64,000 nt of DNA. It comes from Streptomyces sp. NBC_01551. GTDB lineage: Bacteria > Actinomycetota > Actinomycetes > Streptomycetales > Streptomycetaceae. Shown piece after piece: positions 23,181 to 31,975 of the stretch. The notes under the pieces were generated by a model, which saw nothing but the letters and a program-made list of their open reading frames with translations, ran no database searches and had not been told where the DNA came from. The position numbers and the translations under genes were made by a program. The first letter of the stretch is position 1; every line of letters starts with the position of its first letter. The stretch lies in the NCBI RefSeq assembly GCF_026339935.1, contig NZ_JAPEPX010000001.1:124001-188000 (forward strand). Reading direction: 5' to 3'.

Positions 23181-23197
23181 TGTGATGGCCCACCACA
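23181..23197. promoter_or_regulatory. Palindrome upstream of MHS transporter
   Basis: TGTGATGG (23181-23188) and CCACCACA (23190-23197) are inverted arms around one central base, with one mismatch. The element lies about 75 bp upstream of the transporter start and inside the divergent region shared with the amyloid cassette. It is a good operator candidate; the PucR regulator encoded downstream is a possible binder. Confidence 0.5.
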
Positions 23198-23271
23198 TAT
23201 ACCCCTGACCTGCCGACTTCTACGTTGTGGCGACACGGAAACTCCTCGTCGACCGCCTGGAAGTGGTGTTC

Positions 23272-24642
23272 ATGGCCTCCCCCGAGACCGCTCCCCCGAC
23301 CGCCGGATCCATCAAGAGAATCGTCGCCGCCAGTCTCATCGGGACCACCATCGAGTGGTACGACTTCTTCCTCTACGGCACCGCCGCCGCGCTGGTGTTC
23401 AACAAGCTGTTCTTCCCCACCAGCGACCCGCTGACCGGGACCCTGATCGCCTTCGTCACGTACGCCATCGGGTTCCTCGCCCGGCCCCTCGGCGGGGTCG
23501 TGTTCGGGCACTTCGGGGACAGGGTCGGGCGCAAGAAGCTGCTCGTGCTCAGCCTGCTCATGATGGGCGGGGCGACGTTCGCCATGGGGCTGCTGCCCAC
23601 GCACGCGAGCATCGGGGTCGGGGCTCCGGTGCTGCTCACGCTGCTGCGGCTGGTGCAGGGGTTCGCGCTCGGCGGCGAGTGGGGCGGGGCCGTGCTGATC
23701 GTCTCCGAGCACGGCGGCGACGAGCACCGCGGCTTCTGGGCCTCCTGGCCCCAGTCCGGCGCGCCCGGCGGGAACCTGCTGGCCACCGGGGTGCTCGCGC
23801 TGCTCGCCGCCGTACAGTCGGACGCCGCGTTCCTGGCGTGGGGGTGGCGCGTGCCGTTCCTGCTCTCCGGCGTGCTGGTCGCCGTCGGGCTGTGGATACG
23901 GCTGTCCGTGTCCGAGTCGCCCGTCTTCCTCGCCGCGCGGGCCGCCCGGCAGGGCCGACGGGACGAGGCGCCCGTCGTGCAGGTGTTCCGCCGGAGCTGG
24001 CGGCAGGTGCTGACGGCCGTCGGGGCCCGGTTCGGCGAGAACATCTCGTACTACGTCCTGACCTCCTTCCTCCTCGTGTACGTCACCGTCCACCTCGGTC
24101 TCCCCAAGAGCACGGCCCTGAACGCCGTGTTGATCGGCTCGGCCGTCCACTTCGTCACCATCCCCGCCTGGGGTGCGCTGTCGGACCGGATCGGACGCCG
24201 CCCGGTGACGCTGATCGGCTCGGCCGGCATGGCCGCCTGGGCCTTCGCGTTCTTCGCGCTCGTCGACTCGAAGTCGTTCCTCGTCATCACCGCGGCCGTG
24301 ACCGCCGGGCTGCTGCTGCACGGCGCGATGTACGGGCCCCAGGCCGCCTTCGTCTCCGAGCTGTTCGACACCGAGGTGCGCTACTCCGGTGCCTCCATGG
24401 GCTCCCAGCTCGCCTCGATCGTCGCGGGCGCGCTCGCGCCCGTCATCGCCGTCGAACTCCTCAAGGACTACGGCTCGTCCGTCCCGGTCTCGCTGTACCT
24501 GTGCGCGGCCGCCGTGGTCACCACCCTCACCGTGGCCTTCGCCCGCGAGACCCGGGGCCGCGACCTGGCGCGCCCGAGCACGGCGCCGGCCTCCGCACCG
24601 GGGTACGACCGGCAGGGTGCGGCGGGCACACTGTCCGCATGA
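23272..24642 (+). CDS. MHS-family MFS transporter (metabolite:H+ symporter)
   Basis: A 456-residue, twelve-helix major facilitator. The MHS signature is strong: IGTTIEWYDFFLYGTAAALV, FGDRVGRKKLLVLSL (motif A), RLVQGFALGGEWGGAVL, and SELFDTEVRYSGASMGSQL. This subfamily takes up small organic acids, betaine or aromatic acids with protons; the substrate is not predictable from sequence. The ATG has GGAAG eight bases upstream; a GTG 45 bases earlier is possible. Its stop overlaps the start of the PucR regulator (ATGA), so the regulator probably controls uptake or use of the same compound. Confidence 0.9.
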   Translation: MASPETAPPTAGSIKRIVAASLIGTTIEWYDFFLYGTAAALVFNKLFFPTSDPLTGTLIAFVTYAIGFLARPLGGVVFGHFGDRVGRKKLLVLSLLMMGGATFAMGLLPTHASIGVGAPVLLTLLRLVQGFALGGEWGGAVLIVSEHGGDEHRGFWASWPQSGAPGGNLLATGVLALLAAVQSDAAFLAWGWRVPFLLSGVLVAVGLWIRLSVSESPVFLAARAARQGRRDEAPVVQVFRRSWRQVLTAVGARFGENISYYVLTSFLLVYVTVHLGLPKSTALNAVLIGSAVHFVTIPAWGALSDRIGRRPVTLIGSAGMAAWAFAFFALVDSKSFLVITAAVTAGLLLHGAMYGPQAAFVSELFDTEVRYSGASMGSQLASIVAGALAPVIAVELLKDYGSSVPVSLYLCAAAVVTTLTVAFARETRGRDLARPSTAPASAPGYDRQGAAGTLSA

Positions 24643-26582
24643 CCTCCGCGATGGACCCCGTACGGGAGTTGCTGGACCTGCTGCGGCGCGGCGCGCCGGC
24701 CGAGGAGTTCGCCCGTCCCGCCGCTGCCGCCCGCGGCGGCGGGGCGGACGCCGCCGAGCAGGAGGCCGTCGAGGAGGCCACCTCGGTGGCGCTGGAGATC
24801 CGCCGGACCCTGGACCAGCACCGCCGGCGCGAGGCGGAGCTCACGGCCCTGTTCGACACCGCCGGCGACCTGGCCGCCCTGCGCGACCTCGACGCCGTGC
24901 TGCGGGCCATCGTCCACCGGGCCAGGATGCTGCTGGGCACGGACGTGGCGTACCTGACCCTCAACGACCCGGTCGCCGGGGACACGTTCATGCGCGTCAC
25001 CGACGGCTCCGTCTCCGCCGCCTTCCAGCAGCTGCGCCTCGGCATGGGCGAGGGCCTGGGCGGGCTGGTCGCCCAGACGGCCCGGCCGTACGCCAGTGCC
25101 GACTACCGCGGCGACGACCGCTTCCGGCATACGCGGACCATCGACAGCGGGGTTCGGGAGGAAGGGCTGCGCGGCATCCTCGGCGTCCCGCTGCGCGTCG
25201 GCACCCGCGTGATCGGCGTGCTGTACGCGGCGGACCGCCAAGTGCGCGAGTTCGCGCCCGACGCGGTGGCGCTGCTGTCCTCCCTCGCCGACCACGCGGC
25301 CGTCGCCATCGACGGCGCCCGGCTGCTGGAGGAGACGCGGGCGACCCTGATCGAGCTGAACGCCGCCACCGAGCGGGCCCGCGCCCACAGCGAGGCGATG
25401 CGGCTCGCGGCCGAGACCCACGACCGCCTCACGCACCTCGTGCTGCGCGGCGGCGACGTGGCCGACGTGGCCCGGGAGGTCGCCGCGCTGCTGGGCGGCG
25501 GGCTGGTGGTGCACGACGCCGACGGTGTCGAGCTCGCGCGGGTCGCCGCCGATCCGCGCGAGCCGTCGGCCCAGGCGCCGTCGCCCCACGCGCTGGCGGC
25601 CTCGCGGTCCGGCGGGCGCGCGGTGGCCGTGGACGGGGTCTGGGTCTGCGCGGTCCTGGCCGGGCCGGAACTGCTCGGCGGGCTCACCCTCGTCGGGCGC
25701 GCCGACCTGGCGGACAGTGACCGGCGGCTGTTCGAGCGGGCCGGTCTGGTGACGGCGCTCCTGCTGCTGTTGCGCCGGTCCGTCGCGCACGCCGAGGACC
25801 GGGTGCGGGGCGAGCTGCTGGGCGACCTGCTCACCCCGGGGCAGCCCGGGCGCCCGCGCGACACCGGCAGCCACAGCCTGCGGGCCCGCAAGCTCGGGGT
25901 CGTCCTGACCCGCCCGCACGCGGTCGTCGTCCTGCACTGCGAGGCCGCGCTGCGCTCCCGGCTGACGACGGAGGCGGCCCGGCACGCGCAGGCACGCGAC
26001 GGACTGGCCGGGCTGTACCAGGGGCGGGTCGTGCTGCTGGCCCCGGCCGAGGAGCCGGGCGTGCTCGCGCGGTCGCTGGCGGACGATCTGGGCAAGGCGC
26101 TGGGCGCCCCCGTCACAGCGGGCGCGGGGGGTCCCGCCGCCGGTCCGCAGGGGCTGCCGGACGCGTACGCCGAGGCGCTGCGCTGCCTGGAGGCGCTGCA
26201 CGCGCTCGGTCACACCGGTTACGGCGCGGGCCTGCCCGACCTGGGTTTCCTCGGCGTGCTCCTCGGCGACCGCACGGACGTGAGCGGGTACGTCCGCCAG
26301 GTGCTCGGCCCGGTCATCGACTACGACGCGCGGCGCGGGACGGAGCTGGTCCTCACCCTGGAGGCGTACTTCGCCCACGGCAGCAGCCTGACCCGGACCA
26401 AGGACGCCCTCCACGTGCACGTGAACACCGTCGTACAGCGCCTGGAGCGGATCGGGAACATCCTCGGCGAGGACTGGAACGCCCCGGCGCGAGCCCTGGA
26501 GATCCAGCTGGCGTTGCGCGTCCTGCGGGTCTCGGACCGGGGGCGGGTGGAGTCGCATGAGCGGGGAGGCACTGGAGCGTGA
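24639..26582 (+). CDS. GAF domain PucR/CdaR-family transcriptional regulator
   Basis: A 647-residue regulator. A short helical N-terminus is followed by a GAF domain at about 65-215 (TALFDTAGDLAALRDLDAVL ... LGVPLRVGTRVIGVLYAA), a linker coil, a middle domain, and the C-terminal PucR helix-turn-helix at about 575-640 with LTLEAYFAHGSSLTRTKDAL and VNTVVQRLERIGNILGE. Such proteins sense a metabolite through GAF and regulate catabolic or transport genes. It is translationally coupled to the MHS transporter by an ATGA overlap and in turn overlaps the start of a 94-residue gene by 26 bases. Confidence 0.9.
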   Translation: MTSAMDPVRELLDLLRRGAPAEEFARPAAAARGGGADAAEQEAVEEATSVALEIRRTLDQHRRREAELTALFDTAGDLAALRDLDAVLRAIVHRARMLLGTDVAYLTLNDPVAGDTFMRVTDGSVSAAFQQLRLGMGEGLGGLVAQTARPYASADYRGDDRFRHTRTIDSGVREEGLRGILGVPLRVGTRVIGVLYAADRQVREFAPDAVALLSSLADHAAVAIDGARLLEETRATLIELNAATERARAHSEAMRLAAETHDRLTHLVLRGGDVADVAREVAALLGGGLVVHDADGVELARVAADPREPSAQAPSPHALAASRSGGRAVAVDGVWVCAVLAGPELLGGLTLVGRADLADSDRRLFERAGLVTALLLLLRRSVAHAEDRVRGELLGDLLTPGQPGRPRDTGSHSLRARKLGVVLTRPHAVVVLHCEAALRSRLTTEAARHAQARDGLAGLYQGRVVLLAPAEEPGVLARSLADDLGKALGAPVTAGAGGPAAGPQGLPDAYAEALRCLEALHALGHTGYGAGLPDLGFLGVLLGDRTDVSGYVRQVLGPVIDYDARRGTELVLTLEAYFAHGSSLTRTKDALHVHVNTVVQRLERIGNILGEDWNAPARALEIQLALRVLRVSDRGRVESHERGGTGA

Positions 26583-26841
26583 CCGGGCGGCCACGTACCC
26601 GCTGCTGGCGCAGGAGGGCGGGCTGTTCCTCGACCGGTTCACCGGTGTCGCGGTGCGGCCTGGCATGCGACAGCGGCGGGATTTCGCCGAGTTGACCGCC
26701 GCCAACGAGCTGGATCTCGTCGCGGTCAGCGCGCAGGTGCGGGAGCGGCACGGCGCCGGGCTGCTCGGCCTGTTCACGCGGTGGCGGCCGCTGTTGTCCG
26801 AGGCGGCGTGGGAGCACTGCCGGCGCCTGCTGCCGGGCTGA
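26557..26841 (+). CDS. Hypothetical protein, third gene of transporter-PucR operon
   Basis: A 94-residue protein of no recognised family. The ATG lies inside the end of the PucR gene, with GGTGGAG six bases upstream. The sequence is helical and charged (YPLLAQEGGLFLDRFTG, then RRDFAELTAANELDLVAV) and ends WEHCRRLLPG. It has no signal peptide or membrane segment. The 26-base overlap and the good ribosome-binding site support a real, coupled gene. Its stop abuts the stop of the convergent membrane-protein gene. Confidence 0.65.
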   Translation: MSGEALERDRAATYPLLAQEGGLFLDRFTGVAVRPGMRQRRDFAELTAANELDLVAVSAQVRERHGAGLLGLFTRWRPLLSEAAWEHCRRLLPG

Positions 26842-27387
26842 TCAGCGGGGCCGAGCGGGCCGCCGAGCGGGCCGGTGGCGGCGCTGGTACGAGAGGGTGA
26901 CGGCGGCGAGCAGGGGGCCCCACAGGACCAGGGGGAGGTAGAGGAATCCGACGACGGTGCTGCCGAGCGGGGTCATGCCCGGGTGCGGAATCGCCCACCA
27001 CGCGAGGAACGGGGTCCACACGGCGAGCAGCCCGGCGGTGACGACCCAGGCCGTGGCGGTGACCGCCCGGGGCGGGATCCGGCGTCCGCCGAGGCGGGGT
27101 ATCCGGCGCGGGACCGTCTCGCCCCACGGGCGGACCAGCGCGAGCGTGAGCAGCGCGAGCACCTCGGTGGCCAGGCTGAGCGCGACCACGTAGCCGGCGC
27201 CCCAGCCGGTGACGCCCAGGGCGTCGTAGCCGGCCTCGGTGTACCCGCCGAGGAAGCCGGCGGCCAGCAGGAGGCGCCAGATCCCGTTGGGCAGCGGGCA
27301 GAGCGCGGCCACGTGGGCTGCGCGGATCACCCAACGGGGAGCGGGCCGGGTGGAGTTGGGCTGCGCACTGATCGTCATGCGCACCAT
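26842..27387 (-). CDS. Small integral membrane protein
   Basis: About 181 residues, with roughly four membrane segments: WRLLLAAGFLGGY, GYVVALSLATEVLALLTLALV, ATAWVVTAGLLAVWTPFLAWW and VGFLYLPLVLWGPLLAAVTL. The tail is strongly basic (YQRRHRPARRPARPR). No family function is recognised. Two nearby ATGs (MVRMTISAQ) compete as starts and neither has a clear ribosome-binding site; in-frame sequence extends 22 codons further upstream. It is monocistronic and convergent with the 94-residue gene. Confidence 0.7.
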   Translation of the reverse strand: MVRMTISAQPNSTRPAPRWVIRAAHVAALCPLPNGIWRLLLAAGFLGGYTEAGYDALGVTGWGAGYVVALSLATEVLALLTLALVRPWGETVPRRIPRLGGRRIPPRAVTATAWVVTAGLLAVWTPFLAWWAIPHPGMTPLGSTVVGFLYLPLVLWGPLLAAVTLSYQRRHRPARRPARPR

Positions 27388-27530
27388 CGTGCCGCTCGGC
27401 CACGGCCGTGCCGTCACCCCCGCGCACGGCCCTCGAAGCCTCCGCTCCCCCATCCGGGGGAGCCCCCCTCGGCCTCCGTGCGCAAACCCTGCCGGGCGCC
27501 GCGACCCGGTGAACCTTTCCGGTCACAGCA

Positions 27531-28400
27531 CTAGGTCGGCAGGGCCGTGAGCCGGCCGTCCAAGACGGCCGCGCCCGACCGCACGGCGCGTTCCGCGAGA
27601 CCGCCCAGCTCGCTCGGGGTGAGGCCGGCCAGGGCGCGGACGTCGCGGGCCAGGTGGGCCTGGTCGTAGTAGCCGCAGGCGGCGGCGAGTTCGGCCAGGG
27701 AGCGGAAGGACCCCGGCGGCACCGTCAGCGCGCGCTGGAAGCGCAGCACGCGGGTGACGGACTGCGGCGGGAGTCCGATCTGCTCGCGGAACAGCACTTG
27801 CAGGCGGCGCCGGCTCCGCCCGGTCGAGGTCACCAGCTCGCGCAGGGTCGTGCCACCGTGGCTGGCGCGCAGCCGGTGCCAGGCTTCGGCGGCCACCGGG
27901 GACACCGGCGGCCCCTCGCCGAGCCGCCGGCCGAGCGCGTCGTCCAGGATCGCCCAGCAGCCCTCCCAGTCCCGGGCTGCCGCGCACCGCTCCGTGATCC
28001 GCGCCGTCCAGCGCGCGCCGAGCACGTCCTCGGCCGCGACCCGGGTGTCCGCGAGCCCGGCCATCGGGACGCCGAGGCAGGCGTACGCGCCCAGCGGCGT
28101 GAACTCCACCTCGATCGCCTGGCCGACGCCCGGGTACCCGCCGAGGACGGGCGAGGTCCGCAGGCCGAACAGGACCGACCGCCAGGCCTCACCGGGCCCC
28201 CGGTCGCCCGGTTCTCGCACGCGCAGCGGCTCGCCCCAGCCCAGCACCAGGGTGACCGTGGCGGCCGGCAGGTTGAGACGGGGGGCGGGCCCGCCCCCCT
28301 GCGTCCGGTACCCCCGGTACTTCACCACCCGGCCCCGCAGCCACGGGGGCGCGGGCCGTTCGATGCTCCCCACCCGCTGCGCCGTCCGCACCCGACTCAC
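27531..28400 (-). CDS. AraC-family transcriptional regulator
   Basis: A 289-residue regulator. The C-terminal third (about 175-270) is an AraC double helix-turn-helix: GGTTLRELVTSTGRSRRRLQ, then VLRFQRALTVPPG, LAELAAACGYYDQAHLARDV and the conserved GLTPSELG. The N-terminal 150 residues resemble the ligand-sensing part of DUF6597-type AraC proteins. The GTG start has GAAGG just upstream. It is divergent from a SAM methyltransferase gene, which is its most likely target. The effector is unknown. Confidence 0.9.
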   Translation of the reverse strand: MSRVRTAQRVGSIERPAPPWLRGRVVKYRGYRTQGGGPAPRLNLPAATVTLVLGWGEPLRVREPGDRGPGEAWRSVLFGLRTSPVLGGYPGVGQAIEVEFTPLGAYACLGVPMAGLADTRVAAEDVLGARWTARITERCAAARDWEGCWAILDDALGRRLGEGPPVSPVAAEAWHRLRASHGGTTLRELVTSTGRSRRRLQVLFREQIGLPPQSVTRVLRFQRALTVPPGSFRSLAELAAACGYYDQAHLARDVRALAGLTPSELGGLAERAVRSGAAVLDGRLTALPT

Positions 28401-28621
28401 CCGCCTTCGTGGACCGCCGGCCGGGTCCCGCGCAGCAGTGTGGGGCGCGGGCGCGTGGCGGGTGAAGGCGAGGACCGGCCAAGAGCCGGGCCGGCCCCGC
28501 CACCCGGCGCGGCCCCGCCCCCGGCCGCACCCGCCCGGCCGCGCTCGCCGGGCCGGGGCCGCGCCGGGTTCCTATGCTCGGAGCAGGCGGGGCCACGACA
28601 CCATGCGATGGAGGCGACGGC

Positions 28622-29464
28622 ATGACCGAGACGGCGGACGCACGCGAGGCCGACCGCGCGCTCAAGGCGAAGCACCGGACGATGTGGGCGCTCGGCGATT
28701 ACCCGGCCGTCGCGACGCAGGTCGTCGCGGCGCTCGGACCGGCACTGGTCGAGGCGTGCGGGGTGAAACCCGGCGACCGGGTGCTCGACGTCGCCGCCGG
28801 ATCGGGGAACGCCGCCATTCCGGCGGCGCTGGCAGGCGGGGACGTGATCGCCTCCGACCTGACGCCCGAGCTGCTGGACGTAGGACGGCGGGAGGCCGCC
28901 GAGCGCGGCGTCGAGCTGCGCTGGCAGGAAGCGGACGCCGAGGCGCTGCCCTTCGAGGACGGCACGTTCGACACGGTCATGTCCAGCGTCGGGGTCATGT
29001 TCGCCCCGCACCACCAGGCCACCGCCGACGAACTGCTGCGCGTCTGCCGCCCGGGCGGCACGATCGGGCTGGCCAACTGGACCCCGGAGGGGTTCATCGG
29101 GCAGATGTTCGCCACCATGAAGCCGTACGCGCCGCCTCCGCCTCCGGGAGCGCAGCCGCCGCCGCTGTGGGGCCGCGAGGAGCACGTGCGGACGCTGCTC
29201 GGCGACCGGGTCACCGGAGTCGAGGCGCGCCGGCGCACCGTCCGCGTGAACACCTTCGCCACGCCCGAGGAGTTCCGCGCGTTCTTCAAGGCCGCCTACG
29301 GGCCGACGATCGCGGTCTACCGGAACATCGCGGACGACCCCGAGAAGACGGCCGCCCTGGACCGGGCCCTCGACGACCTCACGGCCGGCGCGCTGCGGGA
29401 CGGGGCGATGGAGTGGGAGTACCTCTTGTTCACCGCGCGCCGCGCCGACACCGCACCCGCGTAG
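28622..29464 (+). CDS. SAM-dependent class I methyltransferase
   Basis: A 280-residue methyltransferase. Motif I is VLDVAAGSGNAAIPAAL at about residues 57-73, followed by DLTPELLDVGRREAAERG, the acidic motif II/III region ADAEALPFEDGTFDTVMS, and motif IV-like LLRVCRPGGTIGLANWTPEG. This matches UbiE/COQ5-like small-molecule methyltransferases. A proline-rich insert (PPPPPGAQPPP) lies near residue 175. The ATG has GGAGG seven bases upstream. It is divergent from the AraC regulator; the acceptor substrate is unknown. Confidence 0.9.
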   Translation: MTETADAREADRALKAKHRTMWALGDYPAVATQVVAALGPALVEACGVKPGDRVLDVAAGSGNAAIPAALAGGDVIASDLTPELLDVGRREAAERGVELRWQEADAEALPFEDGTFDTVMSSVGVMFAPHHQATADELLRVCRPGGTIGLANWTPEGFIGQMFATMKPYAPPPPPGAQPPPLWGREEHVRTLLGDRVTGVEARRRTVRVNTFATPEEFRAFFKAAYGPTIAVYRNIADDPEKTAALDRALDDLTAGALRDGAMEWEYLLFTARRADTAPA

Positions 29465-29481
29465 GGGCGGGCCGACCCGGG

Positions 29482-31548
29482 TCAGGCTCCCGCGCGCCGG
29501 ACCCGGGCGAGGACGAGGACGGTGTCGTCGGTCGCCGTGTCGGGCAGGAGACTGCCGAGCACGCGGTCGGCGGCCTCCTCCAGCGAGTCCACGTCGCCGC
29601 GCAGCTGACCGCTCAGCGCCTCGATGCCCGTGTCGATGTCCTGGCCGCGCGCCTCGATGAGGCCGTCGGTGTACAGGGCCAGGGTGGCCCCCTCGGGCAG
29701 CTCGATCTCCGTGGACCGAAACGGCACGCCGCCCACTCCGAGCGGCACTCCCAGCATGTCGCCGACGCTCTCGACGGTCCCGTCGGTGTGGCGCACGAGG
29801 AGCGGGGGGTGCCCGGCGTTGGCGATGCGGGCGCGGCCGGTGTGCGGGTCGTAGAGGACGTACAGGCAGGTGGCCCAGTCGATGCCGGCTTCCTGGGCGC
29901 AGGCGTCGAGCTCTTCGAGCAGCGCGCTGGGCTCGGCGTTGTGCCGGGCGAGCGTTTTCGCGGTGATCCGCAGGCGTCCCATGGCCGCGGCGGCCGGGAC
30001 CCCGTGGCCCATCACGTCGCCGACTACGAGGGCGACGCGGTCGCCGGGGAGGCGGATGGCGTCGTACCAGTCGCCGCCGACCTCGGTGACATGGCTGCCG
30101 GGCAGGTAGCGGTGGGCGATGTCCACGTACGGGCCGGCCGCCGGGGCGCTGGGCAGCAGGGCGCGCTGGAGGGTGAGGGCGATGTCCTGGACGCGGCCGT
30201 AGAGCCGGGCGTTGTCCAGGCACAGGGCGGCGCGGGAGGCCAGCTCGCCCGCGAGGCTGAGGTCCTCCTCGGCGAAGGCGGGTCGGGCGGCCGAGCGGCC
30301 GAACATGGTGATGCCCTGGACCGTGCCGCGCGCGACGAGCGGGGCGATGACGATGCAGGCGAACCCGCTGTCCATCAGCAGCCGGGCGCGCTGGTCGTGC
30401 ACGACGGTCCGGGTCACGAAGTCCTCGTCTACCTGGACGCAGAGGGGGCGGCCGGTACACAGCATCTCGTGGATGGCGGAGCCCGGCGGGTACGTCACGG
30501 TGTCGAGGCCGGCGACCAGCTCGGTGGCGACGGGGCCGAGGGTGGTGCCGGCGGCGATCCGGTGGGTGACCAGCGGCAGTCCCGGGTCGAACACCTCGGG
30601 TTCGGCCATCCACTGCACGAGTTCCACGACGGCTCCGTCGCAGAAGTCCGGCATCGCCGCCTCGACCAGCTCGCGGGCGGTGATGTCGAGGTCCAGCGTG
30701 GTGCCGATGCGGGCCGTGGCCCGGTCGAGCAGGGCGAGGCGCTGCCGGGCGGCCGTCGCTTCCAAGATGGCCTGCTCGCGGTCGGTGACGTCGACCAGCA
30801 GGCCGCCCACCCCGCGCCGGGTGTCGCCCGCGCCGCTGAGCGGGAAGAAGCTGACCGAGCGCACCTGGTCGCGGTCCGGGAGGCCCGGTGTGCGCAGTCC
30901 CACGAGCGCGCCGACGACCGTGCGGCCCTCCTTGACCACGGCGCGCAGCATGCGCTGGTACTCGCCGCCGTCGGAGGTGAGCATGATGTCCTGCATCCGG
31001 CGGCCGAGGTGGTCGGCGAGGGGGACGCCGTCCATGTCGGCCAGAGCCTGGTTGAGATGGACGTACCGCAACTCCTCGTCGAGCATGACCAGACCGATGG
31101 GACAGGTCTCGAAGAGCGCGTCGAGGAAGGACAGGTTCGTCTTCACCCGGTCGAGCTCGTCGCCCCGGCTGGCCAGGCCCATGACGACGGTGCGGCCGTC
31201 GGGGCCGGTGAGGGGGAACACGCGGAATCCGCAGTCGAAGACGGCGCCGTCGCGGTGCAGGGCGGGCAGGCGTACGCGCCAGTAGCCGAGGGTCCGGGCG
31301 CGCTCCGTGAGGTGCTCGGCGGCGGAGGGCTCGCCGGGAGCCGGGGCGGGGAACAGGGCCGAAGCGGACCGGGACAGCACGGACCGGGCCTCGTGGCCGA
31401 AGAGGTTCTGCGCGCCGGGTCCCCAGTAGTGGACGCGGTTCTCCTCGTCGAAGCCGAAGACGGCCACCGAGACGTGTTCGAGCAGGGACCCCGGCTCGGA
31501 ACGGAGCGGCCCGGGGTCTCCGTCGTCCGACGGCCGGTCCGGTGGCAT
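29482..31548 (-). CDS. PAS-PAS-GAF-PP2C phosphatase
   Basis: A 688-residue cytoplasmic phosphatase. Two PAS domains occupy about residues 15-125 (VSVAVFGFDEENRVHYWGPG) and 140-250 (CPIGLVMLDEELRYVHLNQAL). A GAF domain follows at about 265-440, then the SpoIIE-type PP2C at about 455-685 with GGDWYDAI, GDVMGHGVPAAAAM, LALYTDGLIEARG and TDDTVLVLARV. Unlike the protein at 6655-9105 it has no C-terminal HATPase. The ATG has AAGGGGG upstream. It is convergent with the methyltransferase and divergent from a DUF5988-like gene. The substrate is unknown; it is the fourth phosphatase of this class in the window. Confidence 0.9.
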   Translation of the reverse strand: MPPDRPSDDGDPGPLRSEPGSLLEHVSVAVFGFDEENRVHYWGPGAQNLFGHEARSVLSRSASALFPAPAPGEPSAAEHLTERARTLGYWRVRLPALHRDGAVFDCGFRVFPLTGPDGRTVVMGLASRGDELDRVKTNLSFLDALFETCPIGLVMLDEELRYVHLNQALADMDGVPLADHLGRRMQDIMLTSDGGEYQRMLRAVVKEGRTVVGALVGLRTPGLPDRDQVRSVSFFPLSGAGDTRRGVGGLLVDVTDREQAILEATAARQRLALLDRATARIGTTLDLDITARELVEAAMPDFCDGAVVELVQWMAEPEVFDPGLPLVTHRIAAGTTLGPVATELVAGLDTVTYPPGSAIHEMLCTGRPLCVQVDEDFVTRTVVHDQRARLLMDSGFACIVIAPLVARGTVQGITMFGRSAARPAFAEEDLSLAGELASRAALCLDNARLYGRVQDIALTLQRALLPSAPAAGPYVDIAHRYLPGSHVTEVGGDWYDAIRLPGDRVALVVGDVMGHGVPAAAAMGRLRITAKTLARHNAEPSALLEELDACAQEAGIDWATCLYVLYDPHTGRARIANAGHPPLLVRHTDGTVESVGDMLGVPLGVGGVPFRSTEIELPEGATLALYTDGLIEARGQDIDTGIEALSGQLRGDVDSLEEAADRVLGSLLPDTATDDTVLVLARVRRAGA

Positions 31549-31674
31549 CTGGGCCCCCTTCCGTCGGGCGCGGGCAGGCCCTTCAATTCTGCCCGTGGTC
31601 CGGGAGGGGGACATCACGGCGGGGCGGCGGTGTCCCGGGGTGCGGGGGCACCGGCCAGTGGCCAGACTGGTGGC

Positions 31675-31875
31675 ATGGCGAACAAGGCTGCACTCGTGGG
31701 CGGGCCGGGCGACCTGCCGGAGCGGATCGTGACGGCTCCCGCCCCCGGCGAGGACGTGAAGGTCGCGCACCGCGGCGGGTACGAGCACTTCAGGGCCACG
31801 TCGCGGCAGCAGGACGGCCCGCAGGGACCGCTCCCCGTCTACGAATGGTGGGAGCGCACGGAATTGCCCGGCTGA
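31675..31875 (+). CDS. DUF5988-like small protein
   Basis: A 66-residue protein: MANKAALVGGPGDLPER, then HRGGYEHFRATSRQQ and VYEWWERTELPG. The LVGGP...YEHF...W pattern fits the actinobacterial DUF5988 family of unknown function. No strong ribosome-binding site is seen before the ATG, so it could be leaderless or start elsewhere. It is divergent from the phosphatase. Assignment is by recall of the pattern. Confidence 0.6.
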   Translation: MANKAALVGGPGDLPERIVTAPAPGEDVKVAHRGGYEHFRATSRQQDGPQGPLPVYEWWERTELPG

Positions 31876-31975
31876 CCGCTCCCCCACCTGCGGAGTTCTA
31901 CGCTTTGTCACCCTGCTGCCACTTTCGGTGAAGATCCGCCGAATGACCGATGTGCGTCATGGGCAGAGCTGAGAT

